Assembly: GCA_012295275.1 (NCBI GenBank)
Contig: CM022673.1
Location: forward strand, 16,035,310 to 16,083,809
Reading direction: 5' to 3'
From: Chrysomallon squamiferum
Taxonomy: Eukaryota > Mollusca > Gastropoda > Neomphalida > Peltospiridae
DNA: 48,500 nucleotides
The position numbers and the translations under genes were made by a program. Positions within the stretch are counted from its first letter, which is position 1. The number at the start of each line of letters is the position of its first letter. The notes beneath the pieces were generated by a model that was not told where the DNA came from, did not search any database, and saw only the letters and a list, made by a program, of their open reading frames with translations. Shown piece after piece: positions 1 to 11,363 of this stretch.

Positions 1-1570
<1,570 letters not shown>

Positions 1571-1744
1571 CCAATCAGAACTGTCTTTCAGATCTCAAAA
1601 CAAATGTCGGCTTTACATCAGTTTACTGCAACAAAGCTCATAATTCATGAAAACGTTTCTGATTGTCAGTTGTTTCCAAAGCCGACAGAAGTTAGTTATA
1701 GTTGAGAGAATGTATAGTTCCTTCTGAAAAGTATTTGGAAATCA
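1571..1744 (+). promoter_or_regulatory. Probable promoter and non-coding first exon of the receptor gene
   Basis: A CCAATCA box at 1571-1577 lies in a stretch of ordinary base composition. About 170 nt downstream is a strong donor, TCA|GTAAGT at 1745. The first good acceptor afterwards is at 2456 (ttctgtag), 11 nt before the receptor ATG, so a 5' UTR exon ending 1744 spliced to 2457 is a coherent model. The transcription start is not determined; I infer about 1600-1660. RNA reads joining 1744 to 2457 would prove it. Confidence 0.35.
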
Positions 1745-2093
1745 GTAAGTATATTTTACTAATTACATTCAGATATTTACAGTAAAATAATTTCCACTTC
1801 TACTTAAAAGTATAATAGAGACAGAAATGAATGAAACCCATTAATTAAAAATATTTGCATATATAGTTATAGTTTCATATACATTTCGCCTCTGCAGGAA
1901 CAGGAGGGCGCCCGCTCTGACCCTTTTTGGGGCCGCCCTTGTGCTCGAAATTCAGAAAATGCCCGCCCTCATTTGCCTCAATTCTTAGTAAAACGTACAG
2001 GTAATTAATGTAATATTGTCTCAAATCCGTCTATAATTAATTGGCTGTCCTCTACAGCCATCAGTTTGTCAAACAAATGACACGACTTGGCGC

Positions 2094-2235
2094 TAACAAA
2101 CAAATACGAACGGCATTTTTAAGCACTGGGGGAAACATTAATATATATATATTTATATATTAATATATATATATATATTAATGTTTCCCCCAGTGCTTAA
2201 AAGTGCCGTTCGTATTTGTTTGTTAATATATATTA

Positions 2236-2321
<86 letters not shown>

Positions 2322-2340
2322 GTTTCCCCAGTGCTAAAAT
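2094..2340. repeat. Foldback (inverted-repeat) element with TA-repeat expansion
   Basis: A left arm from 2094 (TAACAAACAAATACGAACGG) is repeated inverted, ending at 2225. Arms of about 52 bp differ by about one base around a 28-bp AT centre. A (TA)n run (2239-2318) follows, and then a third partial arm (2319-2340, AATGTTTCCCC AGTGCT). It looks like a small palindromic MITE in the probable 5' UTR intron of the receptor gene. Confidence 0.7.
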
Positions 2341-2467
2341 AGCAAAATCCAGCATTAGCAGTTCATTGGTAATATTGTTGTTATTAAGATGTTTAAGTTT
2401 TAAGTTATTTATATATTAATGTCTGTGCATATATGTTGTTTTTGTTTTCTTCTGTAGTTTGTATATC

Positions 2468-2576
2468 ATGATGATGATGGTGTCCACTACAACAACATCT
2501 TTGGTGATTTTATTATTTGATATAACTATTGTGGCTTCCCAGAATGCAGGAACTAAGCATTATTACATCCAGGGAA
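2468..2576 (+). CDS. Receptor coding exon 1: signal peptide
   Basis: The reading starts with four consecutive ATG codons, then a Thr run and a hydrophobic stretch (SLVILLFDITIVAS) that looks like a signal peptide, with a plausible cleavage after VAS. An Asp inside the hydrophobic core is unusual. The exon ends GGA A|GTATGT, leaving one base. That base joins GC of the exon at 3536 to give Ser and keeps the frame, which is the main reason for accepting this exon. A good acceptor (ttttgttttcttctgtag, ending 2456) lies 11 nt upstream of the ATG, implying a spliced 5' UTR. Which of the four ATGs is used cannot be told. Confidence 0.75.
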
Positions 2577-3722
2577 GTATGTAAGATATGTTGTCGCTTA
2601 AACCGCGAAGCATTCTTCCTATACGTGTATATATATATGTACGTGCCCAACACTGTCCATCTATACACATAGCACTGCACCAGTCCATCAATCAATCCAT
2701 TAAACTATCCCACCTTTCTATCTCTCTGTATATATATAGTGTGTGTGCGTGAATATTTTATGCATTTTTGTATCAGCAATAATAATAAAAAATAACAAGA
2801 ACGACAATAATAATGTCAATAACGACAACCAAAATAGTAATAACAACAACAATAACAACAGCAACAAAAACAACAACAAAAATAATAATGATAATGATGA
2901 CGATAACAATAGTATCATCATCTTTAATATTAATAACAACAACAGTAAATAAATAAATAAAATAATAATAGTTTTTAACCTTGAGACAACAGTGCGACAT
3001 AATATATATATATATATATATACAGAGAGATAGAAAGATGGATAGTTTAATGGATGGATTGATGGACTGGTGCAGTGCTATGTGTATAGATGGACAGTGT
3101 TGGGCACGTACAAATATATACACGTATAAGAAGAATGCATGCTAATCTGTGAAAAGTGCTCCTCTTTCAGACAGACATTTTGTTAATTTTTTACGTTTTA
3201 ATCTAATAAAATGTTATCATACTTAGTCATCTATAATTATACACTGGATCCTCTGTTTAATGGACCTCTGTTTCACGAACCTTGGGAACATACAAATATT
3301 CTCGAATTTCCATTAATTCGATTTTTTTTTTTTTTTCTTTTTTTGTAAACTTACTTCGATTGATTATGCTTTAATAACTATTGGTATTTCTGTTTTCTAT
3401 TCTAAATAATGAGCCCGTTTTTTAATTAGTAATTCTCTGTATCTTGTCTGAAGGATACGTTTCCCGTAGTTATTTTGTTCCTATTATTTCCTTTTTTTAT
3501 TTCTAATCTAAAACTTTTGACACTGTTATTGACAGGCGTCATGGGAAGAAATCAGTCGACAGACACTGACCTCTATCAAGAAATAGCAGATATTTTGCTA
3601 AGGGAGACAATTCGTCCTAATGGTACCCAGGCTCCAAATTACTGTGCCATTCGATTTAATACCCTGACCTTTGACACCAGTAGTGGTGCGGCCATCCACA
3701 GAAGTCTTGTTACAGGTACTGT

Positions 3723-3792
<70 letters not shown>

Positions 3793-4677
3793 AATCATTT
3801 TGAAAGCAGCTTTACTTTTAAAAAATAATAATAATATAATAATAATTTTTTTTTTTGTTCTTCTTTTTTTACTATATATTATCATATTACAGCAAGAGAT
3901 AATTTTGAAGATAAAGGTGTCGCCGTTGCTATTGGTCCGTACATCGACATATTCACGTCAAGCAACTACGTCATCATTAACCAACTTCACTTACTGACAT
4001 CACCTACAGGAGACGATGTTGAAAAAATGGATCCGGATCGTGTGGTATCCATATTACCGGAACAAGCCTCGCTTTCAGCAGCAGTTGCCGATATTGTTCA
4101 TGAACTGGGCTGGACGAATGTCGCACTGTTGTCTCAAGGTTAAAAACTCATATTGTTTTATTTATTTATTTACTGTTGTTGTTATTATTATTATAGATGA
4201 TGATACTATTGTTATCGTCATCATCATCATTATTATTTTTGTTGTTATTTTTGTTGCTGTTGTTGATATTGTTGTTGTTATTACTATTTTGGTTGTCGTT
4301 ATTGACATTATTATTGTCGTTCTTGTTATTTTTATTATTATTGCTGATACAAAAATGCATAAAATATTCACGCACACACTATCACATTTAAAAGCAAACA
4401 AAAGAAGAACAGCATAAAGAGACGCAAATACGAAACTAATACTAATACTCTTGCGTATTGAAAATACCAACATTGTTGTCCCGTCAAGCTAAGAGAGAAA
4501 ATTCACTAATTGAATATTATTTTGGATCTTTGGGGAAAACGAAACGTTTGCAAAATGAATCACTTTGACTTGTACTAATTTGCAAAAGTGCTTATAAAGT
4601 TACTGTGTAAAATGGCAACAGTGTATAAAGGCAGACACGTACGATTTGTTAATTATTATTTTCAATTTTCAATTTTA

Positions 4678-4718
<41 letters not shown>

Positions 4719-5164
4719 TTATTTATTTATTTATTAACTTACAGTAGTATTAGTATTATTAACGTGTTGTTTTTTTCTATTAATTTTTTCTGTTATTTTT
4801 TTTATTGTTGTTTTGATATTATTGTTGATGATACACTGTTGTTTTCATAAGGATTGTTATGAAAGTTTGGATGTTTTGCTTTTTTATTGTTGTTTGTTTA
4901 AATCCTCTTAGTATGATGTTGATAGTTTTCGTTTATTTGCTGGTGTTGTTTTGTTTGTTTGATTGTTTTATTATTATTGTTGTTGTTTATTATTTTGTTT
5001 GGTTTTTCATTTTTTATTGCTTCGTTCGTTTTCTTTTTATATCTCTGTTTGGGGTTATATTGGGGTTATTTTATTCTTCTTTTCTTTTTCTTTTTTCATT
5101 TTAGTATTTGTAGAATATGTGTTGGAGGAAGTGTTTCTGTTATTATTATCATCATCATCATTAC

Positions 5165-5212
<48 letters not shown>

Positions 5213-5640
5213 ATTTTGTATTTACTTATCTATATTTTGTTCATTCCCACCCCCCCTCTGGTTTGACTGAAAAAAAATAATTAATTAATAAAATACTGTA
5301 ATATCATTTGTACTATTGATTTTTGTAGAAATAGCTTTTTTTATTCAATATTTGTCTCTATATTCGCGCCTGTCAGTGAATATTCTATGAAATAAAACAA
5401 TACTAAACAAATTTCTCCCAAATGACATAGTGATATCGGCGTCTGCAAATCGTCTGCAAAATAATCTATTTCACGGCTGTTTTAATAAAACAGGATTGTC
5501 CAAACAGCTAGCAATTAGATTTTTTTTCACTCTCATTTTGAAAGTAATAATCATAAAAACAATTTAAAAGAAAACAACGAAATAAAATAGCAATAGCAAT
5601 AATAATAATAATAATAACAATAATAATGATAATGATTATG

Positions 5641-5682
<42 letters not shown>

Positions 5683-7499
5683 TTCGTTATGAAAAAGAAA
5701 TGTAAAATAAAATTACAATGATAATATATTATGGTGATTATGATGTTGATGATTATTATAATGAAGTAGTGTGACCTAATACATTTCAAGTTGTCTATTT
5801 TCTTAATTTTTTTTATTAGTTATTTATTCTTCTTTTTTTTTCTTTTCTTTTTTGGAGTTGTTTTTGTTGTTGTTTGGGTTTTTCTTAGTGTTTTTTTTTT
5901 GTTTTCTTTTTTGGAGTTGTTTTTGTTGTTGTTTGGGTTTTTCTTACTGTTTTTTTTTGTTTTGTTTGTTTTTTGTTTTTTTAATCGTTTGTATGTTTGT
6001 TTATTTTTAATTAATCCAAATATACCATAAATAAATAAATAAATAATATAATATAATATAATATAATATAGTAATAATAAAACTGAAAATTTGAAAATAA
6101 TAATTACAAAATAATGAACTAATAAATAAAATAAGAATTTCACGCTTTATAATATCAGTTATTGATGTTGTTGTTTTTTTTTTTTTTTTTTCTTTCTTTC
6201 TTTCGATGAGACTTAAATAATCCAGTTTTAGGTTTGTTCACCTCTGCTGTTATCAATTCCTGTTTTGTAGACGACTTTTCTCCAGTCCTCAAACTCGGTT
6301 ACCACAATATCCAGGTGTGGCCGATACGTCTGCCTACTGTTATAACGTCTGCTAACGATATGGAGCTTCAGAGAAACTTGATAGAACTACGCCAGTCTCA
6401 GAAACATAGATTTATTCTTCACTCGACAAAAAGAGACATCATACACCATGTTATGCTTGCTGTAAAATCACTGTTGTTGTTCTAAAAGTTAAGAAATGAA
6501 GGAAGGGGTTAATATTAACGAAATTCTTAAACGAAAAAAGAGATGAAAGATGATAATAAATATAGATATTCATTATATTAACACATAATTTTGTAGGCTT
6601 TATATGCATTATAAATTGTGATATATGGGTATCAAGCAATAGCTCAATATGTTTTTTAACGACCATTGCTCTTTAAAAGGTTTACGAAAATATGTTTTTA
6701 CAGGCAAAACGTTTGCATCTACTTCACCATTCCATTGACTGGTTTATAACATACCCGGTAAGATTATATTTTATGTTTTTTATTTAATACATACATACAT
6801 ACATACATACATACATACATACATTCAGAAACATACATTCTATTCGTCTATACAATTTATAATTATCTATAAAGTAAAAATGCCTTTTTCTAATAAATAG
6901 TAGACTGAAATACAAATATCTAAACTTACTTAACTCTGTAAATAATTAAGGTTTTAAATGAATTTCATTACCTTTCAATTAATTAAAAATTTAAACGATT
7001 TTAATTAGATCTGAAATATTTTCATTTATCAGCCGTTAATCTTAGTTAATTATTAAAATTATTTTTATTGAGAAAAGTGAAGTTAATTAATTATACAAAT
7101 CTTTTTTTTTAATTACCTCTTAACGTTAATTAAATTAAACTGATGTTAATTATTTTCTCAAGGATTTTGAAGATGTTGTAGGAAGGAAAGAGGATTCATG
7201 GCCAGGTTCTATATACGGTCTGCAGCTCTTAAGAGCTGACAAAATACCAACCAATATATCACGTATATATATTATTATTACTTTTTATTTTATTATTATT
7301 ATTTTTTTTATGTTATAAGCCTCTGTAGTTTGCCTTTCAAAAATTAGTTATATATTGTTAACAGCTATTTTTATGCCACATCAACATATTAAATAAAAGA
7401 TTTTACTTAGCATGTTCACAATCAGTAAGTAAACAGCAATGGATTTTTATATTTCATCGTTATCACTGTTTACACCTCACATTAAGATTACTGTCATCA

Positions 7500-7549
<50 letters not shown>

Positions 7550-10483
7550 AATATTTTATTTTATTTTATTAAAGAGAACGCTGTGATAACAGAGCGGAAT
7601 ATTTCTCGTCTGCAGCTTGGTTTGGCGATCGACGTGGTTGGTCTATTACGTCATGTGATCTACACGGTGGCCGAGAACTGCAGCAAAGAACCGCCGACTG
7701 ACTACACTGTTTCCGCGGATCAGTTTGATAACATTATTCAGAACCAGGTTCTCAAAATATCGAAATAGTTTATAAATTTTTAGAAACGTTACTTGTTGAG
7801 TCAAGCTTCAATATTACAGCACTTCTATACTGGTTAAGCAATCGCCTTAAGATTGATATATTATTGGATCGCTTTTGGTATGCGCTTCTGATTTACTAAT
7901 TTTTAATACTCTAAAACACTATAACTATATTGAACACGTAAGTCAAATTATCTGTGAAAACAGTATCCTCGTGAGAGCCGTCATTCATAAGGCCCATAAC
8001 TGAACTACTATTCCTCTTGAGTCTGGTAATAAAAATAAGGAAGAAATGTTTTATTTATCAATGTATTTTTTCAACAGCAATCAACTACGACATTGTATGA
8101 TGGAGCACTGGGTCAGTATATGTGGCATCTTGAGCGCGGTAATGCAAGAACAAACTACACTATCGATATCATGAGAATGAAGGAAGGGTTGGAAACGGTA
8201 ATATAATAAAACAGAATAATCATCGGTGTCTGTGAAAAGATCTAATTATTTCATTGTGGTTCTAAGAGTTTATTTTATATTTTTGCATTATCTCTGTTTG
8301 AACTGACTTTCGCCAACCTTCTCACACTCGCTGAACGAATTTCTTTTTTTTTTAAAGTTATTACAGTTTGTATCCCAATATAAAAAATATATATATAAAC
8401 TAGAGTATTTCTCTTTGTTTGTTCATTCAGATTGGAGTCTGTACGTTTGTAAAAGGTGTGCCAGATTTAACGTTTTCTGTTGACATCGTACAGCAGTCAG
8501 CTCCCAAATTTGTCTTCAGCAAAGAGGAAGTTCTCAAAGTCGTAACTCGTCAGGTACATGATCTCTGTCATAATCACCATCAACTAATAGCCATCAACTA
8601 TCATCATCCTCATCATCATCATAATATTACGACTGATAGTAGTTTTATTAGTATCAGTACCATTGAAAGTGTAATCATATTAGCAAGAGTGTAAAAGAAG
8701 TAGTAGTATTTGCAGCAGCAGTATAATAGTAATAGTAGTGGTAGTAGTAGCAGTAGTAGCACCAATAATACTACTAATAGTTGTTGTAATACTTGTAATT
8801 TTGGTAGTAGGTTTAATCGTCACTGTAGCTTGCGAGTAGTAGTAGTAGTAGTAGCAGTATCATCACCAAAATATGTGCATTTAAAATAATAAAAATAATG
8901 TTTTTCAATTATATACAGGATGACCCGTTTGTGATGAAGAAAGGTAACAAGTATGTTGGTTTTAACATCGACCTTCTGAAAGAACTTGCCAAGAAACTAA
9001 GCTTTAAATACGAAATCTTCGACGTCAGCGGATGGCAGTATGGCAGTCACCACACCAACACCGACGGCTTGGTGCAGGAGCTCATTAACGGCGTGCGTCT
9101 TAAATGAATATGCTTTTTTTCTTCTTCTTTTTCTTTTTTTTAATATTTTATTTCATTCATTATAAATGCAATTTATCTTTATGAGGAAAACGTGTTAGTA
9201 TAACGTGTACATATATATTTGAATGTGTGTGTGTAAACAAATTTCCCATTTGCACAAAACTGTTGTTTCTCTCTCCACTTTCAAACATATTTCAAATCAT
9301 TTTACAGAATGCCTCTATAGCAATCGGCGCTCTTGAGATCAAGGCAGAGCGAGAAGAGCTGATCTCATTCTCTTTCACTATCTTGTCGACGAAAGCCAGC
9401 ATACTGACAAAGAAAGGGAAAAGCACGACCAACTTCTTCCAGTTCCTCGGACCCTTCTCTACTGGACTCTGGCTGCTCATCCTGTTATTCGTGGCCGTGG
9501 CTGGAGGGACTCTGTATATTATGAACCGTTTTGACAAAACTCAACGCGACGTCGAGCAGAAGTTTGACTTGAAAGAGAGCATCTGGTACTCTCTCAACGT
9601 CCTCCTGCAAGGAACGACGGAGTACTCTCCGCAGACAACGTCCATGAGAACGCTAATAGCATTTTTCTGGTTCTGCGTGCTCGTCATTGACGCTGCTTAC
9701 ACCGCCAACCTGGCAGCGTACCTGACCCTGCAGCAGATCGACGACCGCATTAAGACAATCTACGATCTAGCCGACCAGACGGACCTCAAATATGGCGTCC
9801 AGAAGGGAAGTGATTTAGAAGAGTTCATCAGGACACAGTCGTCCGACCCTTTTGAAAGGATGTGGGCGTTCATGAAACTAAGGGAACAGGAAACTTTGGT
9901 GACAAATATGACTCTGGTCCTTGAGAAAATCAAGAACGGGAAATTCGCTTTCATTGGCGACCACAGTACTAACGAATACTATGCTCAGCAGCTGTGCGGG
10001 ATCGAATCAATAGAACAAAATTTTGGTCAGAAGAATTACGGGATGGGTTTTCCTAGAGGAGCACCGTACAGGGATGATGTGAACAGAGCTCTGCTTGAAC
10101 TGAAGGAGCAAGGTTTTATAGATCACTTGAAGGAAAAGTACGAAACTCAACTATTTTATTTTTCTTCTAATGTACATGAAAAAGACAATATTACAGTATC
10201 TACTGCAATATATTACAATTTATCTATTAAAAAAAAATATATATATATATAAAACTGACGGAGGGAACAAAGGCTTATCGACCATGTGAAGGGGAAGTAC
10301 GAAACTAAATTGCTTTATTTTGGGGGGGGTATGAACAAAGAAAGGTCATATTACAATATAACCTACTGCATATAATTTACAATTTTAAAAACACTGCTGA
10401 CATTACAACTTGTATTATTACTGGTAGAAATGCTACTTCTTTTTTCACTAATATTACCATCACAACGTCTATAATAATAATAA

Positions 10484-10516
<33 letters not shown>

Positions 10517-10933
10517 CTAATACTAATGGGTTTATTTCTTTACACTAACACATTTCAAATTATTCATAATATTATCAGCCATGTTTTATGGAAGATCAAG
10601 GATGCTGCGAAAAATTTGGTTTACTGAAAAATGTAGATCTAAAACATAAGAATATTTTTAAACAAACCCTTAAGGATTTTGCTTACTGCTGATGTTGTAT
10701 TACAGATGGTGGGCTAACGGTAAAAACTGCACCGACGACAGCAAAACAATTCGAGCGAGTGACAAGACGACGGCAGAATTGGAACTGACGAACATGATCG
10801 GCGTGTTTATCGTTCTTGGCGCTTTCATCGTGTTAGCGATCATCGCAGAGATCACGGAAAGGATTATTTTTTGTTGTGATCAAAAACGAAAGGAGAAGCG
10901 GGTAATTTTTCACACAATATTTTAAAATATCCT

Positions 10934-11003
<70 letters not shown>

Positions 11004-11242
11004 AAGACTATGAACAGTAACGTCTCTCATTTATCTTCGTTTCATACTGCTCTGGTTTTGTATTAAAATTTGTTAATTTATTTATTTATTTATTGTAGTG
11101 TTAATCTATTGAGATTTTAAAAGAACAATTTAATATATCTTTTTCTTGTTAGGAAAAGATCGAACAGATGCAGAAACCTAGAATAGACTCTTTGGAGGGC
11201 TTTGGACAACCTAATGAAGCAAACGAAAACGATCCATTGTAA
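2468..11242 (+). CDS. Ionotropic glutamate receptor, AMPA/kainate/delta-like (13 coding exons)
   Basis: This is a plasma-membrane ligand-gated cation channel subunit; the family forms tetramers at synapses. Coding exons read from splice sites: 2468-2576, 3536-3715, 3893-4138, 6271-6461, 6704-6757, 7163-7262, 7575-7747, 8078-8197, 8431-8553, 8919-9092, 9308-10137, 10706-10901 and 11153-11242. They sum to 2586 nt (861 residues plus TAA), every junction is GT-AG, and all phases match. Order: signal peptide (about 1-25), amino-terminal domain (about 30-420), S1 (about 430-540), M1 (543-562), pore loop (582-600), M3 (606-628, with YTANLAA), S2 (about 635-790), M4 (797-820) and a 40-residue cytoplasmic tail ending NDPL. 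Family features include the S1 arginine R505 and the KWW motif before M4. Length is close to the usual 850-950 residues. Several agonist-contact residues differ from glutamate-gated members (see findings). The class is certain; the subfamily is not, so no symbol is given. Confidence 0.95.
2610..3139. repeat. Inverted repeat A-B-A' in receptor intron 1
   Basis: A segment of about 130 bp at 2610-2738 (including GTACGTGCCCAACACTGTCC) recurs inverted at 3003-3139 with few differences. The enclosed segment B (2742-3000) is an inverted copy of 4118-4382. The whole can fold as a long hairpin in intron 1. Confidence 0.85.
3536..8197 (+). CDS. Receptor exons 2-8: extracellular amino-terminal domain
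   Basis: Seven exons (3536-3715, 3893-4138, 6271-6461, 6704-6757, 7163-7262, 7575-7747, 8078-8197) encode a periplasmic-binding-protein-like amino-terminal domain. Recognisable pieces are VAVAIGPY (start of the conserved 'site of synaptic tests' strand), the segment HELGWTNVALL, HHSIDWFIT and TLYDGALGQYMWHL. The domain governs subunit assembly in this family. The 2.1 kb intron 4139-6270 is almost entirely low-complexity ATT/GTT sequence. Intron 2 begins with a (CT)n tract 11 nt after the donor. The donor at 4139 (AAG|GTTAAA) is weak and lies inside an inverted duplication. Confidence 0.88.
3727..3789. repeat. (CT)n microsatellite next to a splice donor
   Basis: 63 bp of CT dinucleotides begin 11 nt after the donor of receptor exon 2, so the transcript carries a long CU tract there. 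Confidence 0.96.
4118..4382. repeat. Source copy of the inverted duplication: exon 3 end and intron 3 start
   Basis: The reverse complement of 2742-3000 matches here. The match includes the last 21 coding bases of exon 3 (4118-4138), the splice donor at 4139 and about 240 bp of ATT/GTT-rich intron. Because only this copy is in an intact exon, it is presumably the original. Confidence 0.85.
4139..6270. other. Receptor intron 3, low-complexity DNA
   Basis: Almost wholly ATT/GTT/T-rich sequence with pure ATT runs at about 4677-4717 and 5164-5211, an ATA run at about 5590-5680 and a 59-bp tandem duplication at about 5843-5960. No exon was seen. Confidence 0.75.
5843..5960. repeat. 59-bp tandem duplication, two copies
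   Basis: The unit beginning near GGAGTTGTTTTTGTTGTTG occurs at 5854 and again at 5913 with near identity, including GGGTTTTTCTTA. Confidence 0.85.
6786..6824. repeat. (TACA)n microsatellite
   Basis: About 39 bp of tetranucleotide repeat in receptor intron 5. Confidence 0.95.
7500..7550. repeat. (ATT)n microsatellite
   Basis: A pure ATT run ends about 25 bp before the acceptor of receptor exon 7. Confidence 0.95.
8431..9092 (+). CDS. Receptor exons 9-10: start of S1 ligand-binding segment
   Basis: Exon 9 (8431-8553) reads through the linker to VVTRQ; exon 10 (8919-9092) begins DDPFVMKKG and continues through VGFNIDLLKELAKKL and GWQYG to LVQELING. This matches the S1 lobe opening of AMPA and kainate receptors, where the motif is usually E-x-P-Y-V-M; here the aromatic is Phe. 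Both exons are phase 0 at each end. Acceptors are ttcattcag at 8430 and attatatacag at 8918. Confidence 0.9.
9308..10137 (+). CDS. Receptor exon 11: S1 end, M1, pore, M3 and most of S2
   Basis: A single 830-nt exon encodes residues 491-766. It contains IAIGALEI and EREELISFS (S1, R505 kept), M1 from about 543, the pore segment IWYSLNVLLQGTTEYSP with Gln591 at the Q/R-site position, M3 ending AAYTANLAAYL, and S2 with KGSDLEEF, ERMWAFM, FAFIGDHSTNEYY, YGMGFPRGAPYRD and LLELKEQG. The lower AT content and higher CpG content contrast with the introns. It ends AA|GTACGA, and the two spare bases plus A of the next exon restore Lys before WW. The reading runs open past the donor, but that extension lacks the conserved KWW motif. 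Confidence 0.95.
10252..10390 (+). pseudogene. Decayed tandem copy of the exon 11 3' end
   Basis: The stretch from about 10252 aligns with 10098-10240: CTGACGGAGGGAACAAAGG against the exon's CTGAAGGAGCAAGG, then GGGGAAGTACGAAACTAAATT against GGAAAAGTACGAAACTCAACT. The splice-donor bases GTACGA are retained. The coding frame is broken by small indels, so it is a vestigial exon end in intron 11. Confidence 0.75.
10706..10901 (+). CDS. Receptor exon 12: end of S2 and M4
   Basis: After the acceptor ttgtattacag the exon encodes KWWANGKNC, where the Cys is the usual S2 disulfide partner, then a linker and M4 (NMIGVFIVLGAFIVLAIIAE), followed by CCDQKRKEK in the cytoplasm. The exon ends AAGCGG|GTAATT in phase 0. 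A (GA)n tract starts 38 nt downstream of the donor. Confidence 0.93.
10940..11001. repeat. (GA)n microsatellite in receptor intron 12
   Basis: 62 bp of GA dinucleotides. Confidence 0.96.
11153..11242 (+). CDS. Receptor exon 13: cytoplasmic tail and stop
   Basis: The last exon follows the acceptor tttttcttgttag and encodes 29 residues from EKIEQMQKP to ENDPL, then TAA at 11240-11242. The tail is short for an AMPA/kainate-type receptor. The ending D-P-L could fit a class III PDZ ligand (acidic at -2, hydrophobic at 0), but this is only a pattern match. Confidence 0.9.
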   Translation, partial: EKIEQMQKPRIDSLEGFGQPNEANENDPL

Positions 11243-11329
11243 CTGAACTGAAGCCTTATCGTTTTCCTATTATATAAACTTATTCTAGACTTTCTTCTTA
11301 CCGCAAACAGCATTTTACAGATACAAGTG

Positions 11330-11363
11330 AATAAAATCAAAGCAGTTAGGTTTGGCGAATAAA
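11330..11363 (+). terminator. Poly(A) signals of the receptor gene
   Basis: Two AATAAA hexamers (11330-11335 and 11358-11363) lie 88 and 116 nt after the receptor stop codon. These are the first candidates in the 3' UTR. Confidence 0.55.

Noticed and set aside
2718-3123. Asn-rich and Leu/Ile-rich open frames in intron 1, and their mirror images at 4162-4473
   Set aside because: They are readings through AAT/AAC low-complexity DNA inside the inverted duplication, with no domain and no conserved start.
10138-10252. Continuation of the exon 11 reading to a stop at 10250-10252
   Set aside because: The donor AA|GTACGA joined to 10706 restores the conserved KWW and M4. The read-through version would lack M4.
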